From Tolypeutes matacus (taxonomy: Eukaryota > Chordata > Mammalia > Cingulata > Chlamyphoridae), in NCBI GenBank assembly GCA_026826555.1, contig JAKSZT010053769.1:8571842-8635841 (forward strand): 64,000 nucleotides of DNA, in the 5' to 3' direction. Below the pieces are notes generated by a model. That model saw nothing but the letters and a program-made list of their open reading frames with translations. It had not been told where the DNA came from and searched no databases. This document shows positions 26,730 to 38,640 of the stretch, one piece after another; position 1 is the first letter of the stretch, and each line of letters opens with the position of its first letter. Both the position numbers and the translations under genes were made by a program.

Positions 26730-28315
26730 CAGGATGTAAATGTAAAAAATCAAAGTTGAGTATATGAATAAACCATATTAGACTTTTTTTCTCGATCATC
26801 AATCTATGATGAATTACTTTTCCAAGTAAAAGCCGTGAATCAGCTTTCTCTCGCTCAGAACCTCCCAATTTGCAAAGGACCTTTGGTGTCAAGAAGCACT
26901 TAACCATCACCCACAGCAACGGCTGAGCCATCTCCTAAGCTCACACACAGCATGGAGGCCACTGCTCTGTGAGTGTCAGCATTCATGCTAAAGGACCAGT
27001 CAGGAGAGGGGTGAAAAAGATCAAGGTCAAGCCACTCACCATCTCCCGCCACCCAGCTCTCCTCTCATCGTGCACTGATTACTGTGTGCCAGAGGTACTC
27101 CCACTGCCCCAGCGCCATCATCTCATCCTGAAGACACATAAATTCCACCCAGGTAGTTCTAAAATCACCTAGCTGATCATTCAATTTATATACAGTATCA
27201 AGTGTTCATTTCTTAGCTGCTATTTCAGTCCCACTGACCTACTGGTCCTCGACATGTGCTTTGCCAGGACCCTCCAGAGATGTAAGAGTAACTTCTTAGC
27301 ATTCCCAGAAAAAGCAATTGAAGTTCATTTCTTGCAGATTACCAGACCCCATCAGAAATGAAGATGTCGTAAAGCAGGCATTGGGCAAGTTTCAAATGTC
27401 CATCGCTGTCAATGGAAAAAGCCTGCTGTGGCGACAGGAAGATCAGACAGGTCTCATGGGAATTGCTCTTTTTTCTCAGCCACTGTGTACAGAGTGTTAC
27501 TGGGACTGGTTGAATAGCAGCCCCCCTCCCCACCCCATCATCAGGAGATTGAGACAGCTGGCTGTATCTCTAAAAGATTTCTACATCAGATTTCTCATTT
27601 TGTTTTTGCACAATTCACTAGTGGCTGTGCAGGCTTCAGAGGGGAATCGTTGGTGCCCTTGCCACAACTCTATTGGCCTGTGTTGGGGGCATCTTTCTCT
27701 TATTGTAAGATGAGATGCAGCAGAGGAGACCTGCTGGGTAAAATGGGGCACTTGTGTTTCTCATGGCCCTGCATTAAGACTACTTCAGATCTTGGCCCCT
27801 TCTGAGCCGTCCTATCCATCTTTCCCCCTCACACAGTGGATATTCATTCCCACAATCCACTGTTTCCTACTACCCCACTCTGTTCTCTGCTTCATCCATC
27901 CTACTTAATTTTCCCACCCCCACTCCACTGCCGTATCAGAATCAAGTTCATGTGAAATGAGCTACTGCTTGGAACTTGAAAGATGGATACTCTGGTCAGT
28001 GACTCAGGTTCAATTTTAAGACAAAATGCGTAATATTGTTGAACTTCTGTGACCAGTATTTTCACAAATTCCTTCCCTAAGATGGTAGGGACTTGTTGGG
28101 CAGCAATTTTGCTAAGAAGCCCGGTAGAATGTTCCAATTCTATAGACTCAAAGATTGTAATAGATTTGAAGGAGCTCCACAGGCTCAAAGGTTGCTGTAG
28201 ATTTGAAGAAAAGAAAATGAGGTTTATTTAATGTTTTTTTTGTTTTGTTTTATTTTAAGTTTTTAGTGCTTTTTAAATATGTAAGCAATAAAAACCCTGG
28301 TTCTTAAAGGTCAAT
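26730..28315. other. Unassigned, mostly unique sequence
   Basis: No gene recognised; the 131-codon frame at 27318-27713 has no known motif. An imperfect tandem pair of about 37 bp (CTCAAAG..TAGATTTGAAG) begins at 28147 and again at 28184. Confidence 0.45.
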
Positions 28316-28318
28316 GGA

Positions 28319-28350
28319 AGTGTGTGTGTGAGTGTGTGTGTGTGTGTGTT
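28319..28350. repeat. (GT)n microsatellite
   Basis: About 16 GT units with one GA interruption. Confidence 0.9.
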
Positions 28351-28719
28351 AAACAAAATGACTGCCTTGGACAACTTTAGAATGTCCAAATTTTGGAGTT
28401 CTTAAACTAAAATTTCCAATTACATTCTCTTCAGATAATTTTAAAACTTTCCTTCAGCTACCGTTTCTCCGATACTTCCCAAGGACAAACATCAGTAGCA
28501 ACTTTGATTTAAATGGAAAAAAACAAAGCTCTTATTTGTCCCTCAGTAGATGTTATTTTGATACATATTTTTCTCAGATGTAATGTGGAAAGTGGACTAC
28601 TTAAAAGGCTTTCAAAAAACATATACTAATGAAACTCCTGTTATTAGCTCATACAATTTCTGATGAATCTGATTTTCATGAACAGGCAGAGGGCAACTAA
28701 TATTTGATTGCTTTCAGTT
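28351..28719. other. Unassigned sequence
   Basis: No gene or repeat recognised. Confidence 0.45.
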
Positions 28720-28721
28720 AT

Positions 28722-29125
28722 GGATTGAATTGTGTCCTCCGCAAAAGACATGTTGAAGTCCTAATCTCTAGTACCTCAGGATGTGACCTTATTTCAAAAT
28801 AGGGTCATTACTGATGGAATTAGGCAAGTTAAAATGAGTTCATACTAGAGTATGGTGGGCCCTTAACCCAAGGGACTGATGTCCTTATAAGAAGAAATTT
28901 GGATACAGATAGGGAGATGGAGAGAGACCGAGAGGAGAATGCCGTGAGCTGCCAGCAAGGCCCCAGAATCTAGAGGAGGCAAGGAACAGATTCTTCCCTA
29001 TAGACTTCCTGCCAACATCTTGATTTCAGACTTCTAGCCTCCAGAACTATGAGACAACACATTTCTGTTGTTTTAAGGCACCCAGGTTGTAGCACTTTGT
29101 TATAGCAGCTCTATGAAACTAAGCC
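28722..29125 (+). mobile_element. Solo LTR of MLT1 type (ERVL-MaLR)
   Basis: The order 'TTATGGATTGAATTGTGTCC', 'GACATGTTGAAGTCCTAATC', 'GTCCTTATAAGAAGAAATTTGG', 'CTTCTAGCCTCCAGAACTATG', 'TTTCTGTTGTTTTAAGGCACCCAG' and 'TTTGTTATAGCAGC' is the standard MLT1 LTR on the plus strand. No internal retroviral sequence is attached, so it is a recombined solo LTR. Confidence 0.8.
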
Positions 29126-29149
29126 ATCTTCATATCAACACACATGGTG

Positions 29150-29262
29150 CCTCACAGCGCTACTTAGACAGTCTAGGGAACTGAGGCCCCAGAAGGCAAA
29201 GAAAGATCATGTGGCAGACCCGGAACTGGAAAGCCAGGCCCTTTGCATCTGCAAAGGTGGTT
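29150..29262 (-). repeat. MIR SINE fragment
   Basis: 'GGGAACTGAGGCCCCAGAAGG', 'AAAGATCATGTGGCAGACCC' and 'GGAACTGGAAAGCCAGGCCC' match the reverse-oriented MIR core. Confidence 0.6.
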
Positions 29263-29785
29263 TTGGTGCTCTCATCTTCCCCAATACAAAATGTTCCTTA
29301 GTAGCAGTGGTAACAATACCTTCCTAGAGTGGAAGCTGTAGCCCTCTGTCCAGAGCACCCACAGTGCTCAGGGCCCAGGTGCTTGTTCCCCTAGCTCCTG
29401 TGTCTATGAATCAGCAGGCAATAAGGGCTCTCAGCTGAGGCCCTTTCTAAGACTTTTTGTCCTGGGTGTAAGAGAACCACCTCCACCAAAATTAGGGCCC
29501 CTCCCTGTGGGCAGCTTGCCTTCAGAGACTGGTTGATTGGGGAGTATAAAGGCTTGGCCCTCTTGTCTCCCTGTGAAGGGCCATCTCGACTCCAGAGCTC
29601 AGTGGGGCTGGCTGAGGCCCTGGCACCTGAACTGCAGCTCAACGCCTCCCTCTGCCCAATACTGCTTTCTTCACTCCCTCAAAGAGACTCACTCCCAAGA
29701 GACTCTCCAAAAAACTTGCTGCTTGTAAGCTTCCATCTCAAAGTCTGTTTCCCAGGAGCTGACCTAAGGCACTTAATATTCGTAA
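29263..29785. other. Unassigned sequence
   Basis: No gene recognised; overlapping short frames on both strands have no known motif. Confidence 0.4.
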
Positions 29786-29789
29786 AATG

Positions 29790-29955
29790 TCATTGTTTTA
29801 AAGTGCTGCTACACTTCGTGGTGTTCACGACAAATTGAGGTTCAGAGAAGCCAAATGACTACCCAGAGTCACGCATTGAGGAAGTGCTTGACCTGTGACA
29901 GATCTAAATTCTCTGACTCCTGGTCCAAGGCTCTTACGTGTGCAATTAGTGGCAC
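29790..29955 (-). repeat. MIR SINE fragment
   Basis: 'AATTGAGGTTCAGAGAAGCC', 'AAATGACTACCCAGAGTCACGC' and 'TCTGACTCCTGGTCCAAGGC' follow the reverse-oriented MIR core. Confidence 0.6.
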
Positions 29956-31290
29956 TTCTAAAGGTGCCCATATCTAATTTTTTTAAAAATGCTCCCTTCC
30001 ACACTATTACTCTTTAACTATTGATTTCTATTGTTTTAGTTGTTTGCTTTCTCCCCTTCCCAAAACTTGCTTCCTCCTGTCCCCCACCCCCCTGCCTCCT
30101 TTCTGTACTTTCCTTAGAATAGTGGAGGAAGGAACAGGAAATACACAAGCTCTACAGGGCATTAACACTTTGGCACTTGAGAACTCTTTACTCTTAGTTT
30201 TGTTTTTTTTTTGCCTAACAGCCCAAAAGGAAGTGGTGACAGAGCCATGCTTCTTGTGATCACCCATCCTCTGTTCTAATGCTTCATACACACTTGGTTT
30301 CGAAGCAGACTTTCATCACAACCGAAGCTCCATCTTCTGGTTTGCAGAAGGCAAGGATTTCTTTTCCTGTTAACCCTATAAGTATAGGGGAGATTGGGAC
30401 ACCCAAACACTCCAAGCAGCTGTTGGATAGAATATACAAGCATACAATATCCTCCTGCATCCCCCCGGGACCCTCAGTCTTTTGGTACAGCCCAGCACTG
30501 CCTAAGGAGAAAATGTTCCTCTTCACACTTCTCAGTGAAAAGCCTCTGGGTATCTATCTATTCATTGCCTTGATGTTCTTGAGCTTCCAGGGCCCCAGGG
30601 GATTTCTACCTCGCCCAGCAAATCCTCTCTGACTGATTGGCAAGCGTAGCTCAGACCAATTAGCTTCTTTGCATAGCCCCAGGACAGGTGTTTGGGGAAC
30701 CGAGGTTCAGAGGTACTCTGTTTTTGATCCTTAATTTTCCTTTTTTCTATTCCCTCCCAGCCCCCTGCACCCCTCCCCCTTTAATTTGGAACAGGATCTT
30801 AAGTCTGCTCAGATCCATCCATCTCCTGATAATTTCAACCAATGTACATCTTCTGCAAAAGGTGTGTCTCCAGGATGCCCACTCAGGTTGGAAATGTGTG
30901 GAAAAGCAGGCGGACTTAGTGCCAGGGACCCCATGACCCTTACTGTTTGTTCTTCACCTTCTCCACTGATTATGACCCACTGGTGCTCACACATTGGTAC
31001 TTCTGCTTCTCCTGGGCTTGCTGGTAACATTACGGTCCTGTAAAAAGTCCTACTCTGACCAGTATACAAGTGTGTGGTATTTTAACCAAATCTTATGTAT
31101 TCTGAGCTTGACTCTAACCTTTAAAAAGAAAAAAAAAAAGGAAAAGCTTAGACTTCTCATTTGCTTCATCAATTGGTCATTTGTTAATTTTTTTAGTTTT
31201 TAAAACACCCTTATGTTGTGGAATGTTTTAGAGGATTCTTTTCTGTACCAGACCATTCCCAAGAAGTCCAGGTATTTTCCTCTCAGATCA
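29956..31290. other. Unassigned, mostly unique sequence
   Basis: No gene or repeat family recognised. Open frames of up to 117 codons (30279-30632) overlap on both strands without known motifs. Confidence 0.45.
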
Positions 31291-31292
31291 TC

Positions 31293-31525
31293 TGCCATCC
31301 TGAGAGGTAGGAGTTAAAAGTGTGGACTCCGGAGCCAGATTTCCTGGATTTAAGTCCTGCCTCTGCCAGTCACTGGCTGTGTGATCTTGGGCAAGTTATC
31401 AACCTCTCTGTTGGTCAGTTTCCTCATCTGTTAAATGGGGGATTATTGTGAAGATTAAGTAAATTAGTTTATTTTGAAATCCTTACAATAGTGCTTAGCA
31501 TATTAAATGTACTTCCGAGTTGGAT
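31293..31525 (+). repeat. MIR SINE, well preserved
   Basis: All MIR segments are in order: 'GTGTGGACTCCGGAGCCAGA', 'GCCTCTGCCAGTCACTGGC', 'TGTGTGATCTTGGGCAAGTT', 'TCAGTTTCCTCATCTG', 'ATTATTGTGAAGATTAAG' and 'AGTGCTTAGCA'. Confidence 0.85.
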
Positions 31526-31529
31526 ATTA

Positions 31530-32420
31530 TTTTCCTTTTATTGTTACTATCTCCCTTCAGTCAGTTACTGCCAGAGAGTCTAAAACTGTTCTTTGTGTTG
31601 CCTGACTACATTGTAGTAGAGAGGGAAAAAAGAGAGATCCCTTTTAACATTTAAGTATCATCCATTTCTCAGTCAAACGTTTTTGTTTATTAGGGAAGGA
31701 AATCGGAAGGTAACACCTACTGTTTAAAAAACTTGGAATGAAGTATTTTTAAACAGTTCTCAATTTACTTAAGAGTTTCAACACAGCTAATATTAGTCGG
31801 AACTGAATGTCTGAGAATGAGGTTAGTGTTCTGCATAAACCCTGCTTTAAAAAGCTCACACGAAGGGTCAAAGACCAGGAAATGCTCTCACTATAATTCT
31901 CATTTTCAGCTGAATTGGACATGGCAACAAGAATGCAGGCCTGAATCACATTATGTTCCAGGAACCTTTAACTTTGCATCATAATGACCTGCGGTCTAAC
32001 AGACGCAAATTGCAAGTGGTTTCAAAAGGATAAACTCTAATTTATATTAAACTAGTATTATAACTTAAGCAGCTCGTTTTGAAAGCAAAACTAAAAACCC
32101 TCATCATTCACGTGATGTCTCCTAAATGCATCCCTTTACATTTTACCTGTAAAATGCTCTGTGTTTGCTGACAGGTTAAATGTATAGTATACACAGAGAG
32201 CCAACATTTCTCTTTGTAACCCTGCACCAATCGTACTAGTTTTAGCAGCTTTCTTATTATTTTAAGCTGTCTCCATTGTCTTCTAAACACCATAATTAGA
32301 AGCTGAAAAGCTTACAGCAACCAACCCAATAAGGTCTCATTACGAACAAAATATTCTACTGTGGCTCAACAAGTGACCCTATGTAGTCCAACATGATGAA
32401 GCCTTCAGCCTTCCTGCCCA
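31530..32420. promoter_or_regulatory. Candidate conserved non-coding block
   Basis: Repeat-free AT-balanced sequence with no coding potential. It includes TAATTAG-type cores (CCATAATTAGAAGC near 32289), an ATTTGCAT-type octamer relative (CTTTGCATCATAATG near 31972) and CACGTGATG (32109). The texture resembles vertebrate developmental enhancers, but conservation was not tested. Confidence 0.28.
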
Positions 32421-33615
32421 ATTATGGCTCCAGGTATGTATGAAGTTTTCTCTTTCAGTATTAGTTGGCAACCCCATTCAAGTTGTAGTTTCTGTCATAA
32501 TTATTTTCTCACTGGTCTCTTTGTTTCAGTTTGTGCCGCTCTCATTTTCTTATGGAGAAGGGTGGAAAAGAAAACCTGTCTGCTGGAAAGAGTTCAGAGT
32601 ATCTCTTATCCTTGGAGTGGTGTTTTGTAAATGAGTTGAATGAGGGAGTCAGTGAGCCGGAGGCTGAAATAATTAAATTGATTGACCAAAGAAAGAGATG
32701 GGGGTAATTTTAGGGCCAAAGAAAATATCTCCCTCCACACCAGATCAGTGATTTTTAAGTTTATTGGTAAGCATATTTTTCTTTATACTCACGTTTTCTT
32801 GTACTCTGTCCAAACCCAATTCTTATGGGAGGGATAATATATTGTCATTTACACTTGAGTATAAATAATTGTGTCTTTTTTATTTTTCCTCATAGAAAGC
32901 AAGAGAAAGCAGAGAGTTCTAGGTATATTTAAAGAGGGTTGGGGGAGAAATTTCAAAGAAAAAATAAGTTATAATATTAAAAAATAAATCTCTCCTAGTC
33001 TCGTTTTTATTTGGGACTGTTGTTAATTTGAATCCCTTGCCTCAGCATATTACCATATCTTTTTGTGTTGGATCTATGCTTGGGGATATTAGGTAGGGAA
33101 CAAATGAAATTCATTCTGGTGTTCCAAAGCTATTTCAGAAAACACTTACCCAAAGCCACCTAGACACAGAAGCTGCTTGGTCATGAAGTAGTCTCTTTAA
33201 ACCAAACATGTGAAATGTGAAAATAAATCTTGGATTTTTTTTCTTTTTTGATATTCTGCTGATGAAACACTGAACTCTGAAAAATGAGCATGTCACAATT
33301 GCTTTTAATAAATCTACTTATCTGTCATATCTGTTCAAGGTTTACTGACTGTTTGCTAATTACCAAGCTATATTTCTCTTATATCTTTAATCTTGAGAAC
33401 ACAATGAAGCATATCAATCGCATAAACCTCAGGGAAGCCGCTTCTCTCTTCAATCCCATCCCAAGAGTTGTTAGATGCTGGATCTCTGAAACCATGGCAG
33501 CCCTAGTCTTTGGAACATTCCTTTTATTATTCTCCTCATTCCCTTCACTTTTAGACTGAGTCTGGATTCAGATTGTCTTCCCTTTCCCTTCTCTTTTCTG
33601 CCACCTCTCCTCCCC
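32421..33615. other. Unassigned sequence
   Basis: No gene or repeat recognised. Confidence 0.4.
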
Positions 33616-33617
33616 AA

Positions 33618-33715
33618 CACATATACATACACACACACATACACATACACACACATATATACATACACACACATACACATACACACATACACACACATAC
33701 ACATACACACACATA
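33618..33715. repeat. (CA)n/(TACACA)n compound microsatellite
   Basis: Units CACATA, TACACA and CACACA alternate for about 98 bases. Frames on the minus strand give low-complexity Cys/Val/Tyr peptides and are not genes. Confidence 0.9.
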
Positions 33716-34329
33716 AGCAAGCAAGGGCTGAGCTCGCTAATGGAACCTGGGGCATGGATACTCATCGAGGAGAAAGGGACAGCTATTCTCCTCCCTACTG
33801 CAGTGTGGCTCAACATGACCCAATAACTTTGAAACCTTTGGACAGAGCACCTGGGATCTGCCTTTATAGCACGCTCCCCAAATGGTTTGTAAACAGATTA
33901 AACCAGAGAGCCACTGCAATGGGGATCCTGTTTTCTAAAGGAACGATCACTTATCCTAAAATAATGAAATGATGTAGTGTTAAATTCTCTCCCCAAAGAG
34001 AATTCCACAAGTGCCCAAGTCAGGCACAGGCTCAGAGAGAGAAGGTAGAGAAAGGAAGAAACTGCCTCTACCTATTGTCTCTTCATGCTCACTTCCATTG
34101 TACACAGTACCTAGGAGGTCAGCTCTGGGGTGTGTCCTGGGAGGGGGGTGGAGAGTCGCCACATGGGCCCAACTGACCCGGTGGGCACTGTCCTCTACAA
34201 GCTCATTGTGATGGGCAGAGGGGGCACCTTCACCTTCCTGCCTTTCTGCCCTGCTTGCCCACAGGGCTCAGCTTCGTGGACATTCAGGTTCCCTGCAACA
34301 GTTCCCAAACATAAAGCTCTTCCTGAATT
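33716..34329. other. Unassigned sequence ending in a poly(A) run
   Basis: The last 230 bases are GC-richer, have ATAAAG at about 34311 and run into 26 A residues at 34330. That pattern would fit a retroposed transcript end, but no parent gene and no target duplication were recognised. Confidence 0.3.
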
Positions 34330-34355
34330 AAAAAAAAAAAAAAAAAAAAAAAAAA
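34330..34355 (+). repeat. Poly(A) run
   Basis: Uninterrupted run of 26 A. Confidence 0.95.
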
Positions 34356-35200
34356 TCAAAATCAGAATTGCTACATCCCCTTACTTTTATTTTAAAAGAT
34401 AAAAGGTAAACCTGCTAAACTCAAAGGTTTTCATCTTTCTTTGTCCACACATTAACTCCATCCTGATGCCCATTTCTGATGATCCTTAGCCCCTTAGCTG
34501 CAAAGGTTGTATCTACAGAAGCCCCCCCCACCTTTTTTTTCCAATCTGCATTTAACTGGAAGGAGTCTGTGATCGGAAAACCCAGGGCTGAAATTTCATT
34601 TCATGACCCAGCAAAAGGTGAAACAGAAACTGAAAACAGCACAGTCCTGAAGACACATTGCTACAGAGCTCAGTGTATGTGGCCTGGTTTAATTTGCCTT
34701 GTTTGGCAGGAACTCTTGAAAAATGAACCTCTTCCTTTTTGGAGAGAAGGGCAAAACGGGAGTAATTTTTAAAGAAAAATTCAAATTGAATTATAAGAAG
34801 AAATTTGAGAATGTAGCTAACTGAGGACAGCAATGAACTGATAGGATGAATTAATAGTTCCCAAATTTTCCACTGGTAAGGATGCTGGATATCTTTTCTA
34901 TTAAAAACAAAACAAAAAAACTCGTTATAGTTTTTGGTTCCAGGAAGTGGCTCAGACATACTTTTCCCTATTCTTCTTGCTAAGTACAACTTAAAAGCCA
35001 CTACATGGTATATAAAACAAATATTAGAAGGCTCTGAATGGTGGAGAGAAGGTGACAGATCAGCTAGGGACCTTGGGGTGGCATGGTGGTTCCTTTGGTT
35101 TTCTTTTTGCCTCATATATCACAGACATGGAGGTGAAGAAGCCAGCCACCTGAAAACGCCAAGGGGAGGAGACAAATCCTGCTCTCTCTAACCAAAGGAC
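34356..35200. other. Unassigned sequence
   Basis: The 187-codon minus-strand frame (34552-35115) has no recognisable domain and overlaps plus-strand frames of 85-97 codons; I do not call it a gene. Confidence 0.4.
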
Positions 35201-35204
35201 CAGG

Positions 35205-37235
35205 AAAAGGGTAGCCTAGCAAGACAGAAAACATTTATACAATACCTGCTGTAATCCAGCCAAGCACCACAGAATACACTGTGGTCACATCTCCACCCAA
35301 ACCAACAAAGGGAGTCTAAACTTCTGCCCTCATGAGGCTGTAACAAGTCACTCGCACAAATCCATTGGAATGGTGTCAGAGAAGGCCAAGTAGGGAACCA
35401 AGATTCATTCCCTGGTCAATAATGAACTCCCACAACCCGCACAGTGTCAGTGGAGACTACATGGGGAACATGGATTCTCACTCCCTTCCAGCAGTATTGA
35501 GGAGCCCTCCCCTCCCTGCTGGGGTAATATCAGAAGCAGCTTAGTGGAGAGAAAAGACTCAAATCACCCAGGGTAATGATGCCACTCCTACCTAGTGTCA
35601 GAACCCTATACTCAGTGGAAATATCCTTCAGGAATGAAAGGGCAATCAAGCCATTATCACCACTCTTATTTAATATAGTGCTGGGAATTCTAGCCAGTGC
35701 AATAAAACAAGAAATAGATAGGTATACAGATCAGAAAAGAAGAAATAAAATGTCCCTATTTACAGATGACATAATTGTCTATATAGAAAACCCCAAAGAA
35801 TCTACAAATAAAATCTACAAGAATTAATGTGAGTTCAGCAAGGTCATATGATATAAAATGATTTCTATATCCTGTCAATGAACACATAGACACAAAGTAA
35901 AAAAAACAAAAACAAAATACCATTCATAATCACAAAAAATGAAATGCTTAGGTGTAAATCTAACAAAACATGTACAGGACATGTATGCTGATAACTATGC
36001 AACACTGACAAAAGAAATCTAAGAAGATCTAAATAAATAGAAAAACATCCCATGTTCATGGATTGGAAGACTTAACATAGTAAAGATAGATTGAATTAAT
36101 GCAATTGTTTAATGCAATTCCTATCAAAATCACAGCAGATATTTTTTGTAGATATAGATAAGATTTTTCTAAAATTGATGTGGAAAGGCAAATAGACCCA
36201 CAAAAGTATGGCCAACTAATTTTTTTACAATGTGGAAAAGTGATTGAATCAAGGAAAGATAGACTCTATAGCAAATGGTGCTGGAGCAATCAGACATCCA
36301 TGGAAAAAACAAAGCAATAATAATAAAAAGGAACCTTAAGAACCTTGACCTATGTCTCACGTCATAAAAAAATTTAACTCAAAATTCATCACTGACTTAA
36401 ATATAAACCATAAAACTTTTAGAAAAAAAGTATAGGAGAAAATCTTTGACAACTCTGGCTAGGCAAAGAGTTTTTAGACTTAACACCAAAAGCAGCATTC
36501 ATAAAAGGAAAAACTGGTAAATTGGACTTCATCAAAGCTAAAAATGTTTGCTCTTTGACTCTAGTAAGAGTATGAAAAGACAAGTGGTAGAAAATATTTG
36601 CAAATGATATATCCAGCAAAGGACTAGTATCTAGAATATATAAAGAGCTTTCAAAGCTCAAGAGGAAAGAAGAACAAAAGCAATCCAGTGAGAAAATGGG
36701 CAAAAGACATGAAGAGACATTACTTCACTGAAGAGGATATATGGATGGCAAATAAGCACATGAAAAGATCTTCAATGGCATTAGCTACTAGGGAAGTGGA
36801 CATTAAAACTACAATGAGATATAACTACCCACCTATCAGAATAGCTAAAATAAAGAATAGGGGCAACACCAAATGCTGGTGAGGATGTGGCGACACTGGA
36901 TCACTCTTACATTGTTGGTGGGAATGTAAAATGATGCAGCCTCCCTGGAAAAGGGTTTCATAGTTTCTTATAAAATTAAACATGCAACTACCATACAACC
37001 TAGCAATTGCACTCTTGGGCATTTATCCCAGAAAAATGAAAATGTGTGCTCATTTTCATTTTTCTGGGATACAAAATTGTTTATGGCAGCTTTATTCCTA
37101 AAACCCAAAAATTGGAAACATGATGTTTTACAAGAGGATAAAACTGGGTAAATGGCATGTGGATATCTGAGTTATTATTTTATGACCGCATGTGAATCTA
37201 CAATTATCTTGAGATAAAAAGTTGAATTTAAAAAC
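35205..37235 (+). mobile_element. Old L1 copy, deleted between 5' region and ORF2
   Basis: From about 35640 the L1 ORF2 reverse transcriptase is readable: '..[18 protein letters not shown]' and the catalytic LFTDD motif within 35576-35827. Then come the ORF2 C-terminal landmarks 'CATGTTCATGGATTGGAAGAC', 'GAATATATAAAGAGC', 'AATGGGCAAAAGACATGAAG' and 'ACATTGTTGGTGGGAATG'. The 3' UTR ends near 37235 ('CAATTATCTTGAGATAAAAAG'). The 430 bases before 35640 resemble an L1 5' UTR, so most of ORF1 and the endonuclease are missing. Many stops and shifts show it is long dead. Confidence 0.72.
37025..37070. repeat. Perfect 20-bp inverted repeat with 6-base loop
   Basis: ATCCCAGAAAAATGAAAATG at 37025-37044 and its exact reverse complement at 37051-37070 flank TGTGCT. 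The left arm is normal L1 sequence; the right arm replaces what L1 copies normally have after 'GTGTGCTCA'. The arms are identical although the host L1 is old and diverged. Confidence 0.92.
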
Positions 37236-38228
37236 CCTCTGTCTTTATTCATTTCCCTACATGTTTTAAGTAATCAAGACTTATTTAACCACCTCCCTTT
37301 GGAGTACCATGGGATGGCCAAACTTTACAAAGGTAATAAAATTCTAGAAAAATAAGGCACATAATTTAGCCAGTGCTGACATCCCAAGATAAACATGCAC
37401 TTTTCTTAGCTTTTAATATACCAGAAGTAGTACATAGACTGCTTTATTGTCTTTATGGATCCCTGGGGTGCCAAAGATCCCAGCTTGAGGAATGCATACT
37501 GATTCAGTCAGAAGCAGGTAAGTCTGGACCAGGCAACTGTGACAGGGGTGTCGGTGGGGTGTGAGTTTTATCTTAGGAAATATAAATAGTGAGGAGATCA
37601 AAGGCAAGGCTGGAAGAACTGGGGCAGTTAGAGTCTGCCAAGAACCAGAAGAGCTCGGGATGGGTGTGGAGGAGCCAAGAGGAGTGAGCAGCTCCCTACA
37701 AGAAGCTGTTAGCAAGGAGCAACAGGACACATAGGAAGATCATGGTTTAAGGGTTGAGCAGGGAAGAAGGAAGAGAAATGGGCCTGTGTTTTTCCCATCA
37801 GAGGCAAGATCACAGACATGTCCAAGGCAAAAGTGGCAGTGTGAACAGAGATACTTGTGCCTAAGGCCTAAGAAAACATGGTGGAGGGAGGGTAAAGAAC
37901 AGTTTTGTCTGACCACAGGAAGGGACTGGATGGTGACCAAAGTGAAGCAAGGCTTGGCAGTCCCCTGCCCTGACAAACCAAGTGAACAGGGTTAAGTGAG
38001 CTTGAGCCTGCACAACCTCCAGGTGTCTAAGGGAATTTCTAACAGTTAATAGTTGCTGATTCTGTCTCCTTCCCTTTCTCTTACAAACTACATCGTTTTT
38101 TAAGAAGCACTGTATAACAATCATAGTATCTAAAAGCACTATTGTTTTGTGAATGAAGACAATGAAGACCATAGTGGGTGCATAACCTGCTCAGTCTTAT
38201 AGTTAATGAGAATCCAGTTTTTCACTAC
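37236..38228. other. Unassigned sequence
   Basis: No gene or clear repeat recognised. Overlapping frames of 63-105 codons on both strands carry no motif. Confidence 0.45.
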
Positions 38229-38229
38229 T

Positions 38230-38640
38230 TCCAATCCATTTTTCTGAAATATTTCTTCAATCTGTCCTTACCTACTCATTCACACTGCTCTTGTTTTAGG
38301 GTCATCATTCATTGCTTCTTCTAACTTGGCCTTTCTGCCACAAGTCTTAACACAAATCAGACATGATATTCCTTTCAGTTCAAAATCCTTTGTGCCTGCA
38401 GGATAAAATCCAACTTCTCAGCATCGCATATAAAGTCCATTAGTATTTGAGCACGACTTACCTTTTCAGTATCACAGCACACTAACCCAACACCCACAAG
38501 ATCGAGCCTTACTTAATTATTTAATTTCTAGAACATGACATGTCCGGTGGCACCTCCTTTTCTTTGTACCTGCTGACCCTACCTCTAGAAAACTTTTCTC
38601 TCTCTGCCCTCTTTCCCATAACCACTCAAGTGAGGGACAG
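38230..38640 (+). repeat. L2 LINE 3' fragment
   Basis: 'AGGATAAAATCCAACTTCTC', 'AGCATCGCATATAAAGTCC', 'TTTGTACCTGCTGACCC' and 'CTCTCTGCCCTCTTTCCC' follow the L2 3' region on the plus strand. Confidence 0.6.

Noticed and set aside
26434..26739. 101-codon Leu/Ser/Pro-rich frame resembling a membrane protein
   Set aside because: It is low-complexity translation of a polypyrimidine tract.
33618..33715. Regular short repeats that might suggest a CRISPR-like array
   Set aside because: Units are 2-6 bp with no unique spacers, and the genome is mammalian; this is a microsatellite.
33471..33816. Cys/Val/Tyr-rich minus-strand frames that look like a small cysteine-rich protein
   Set aside because: They translate the (CA)n compound microsatellite.
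34552..35115. 187-codon minus-strand frame
   Set aside because: No family motif, it overlaps other chance frames, and it has no sign of coding composition. It might be tested by conservation, but I cannot support it.
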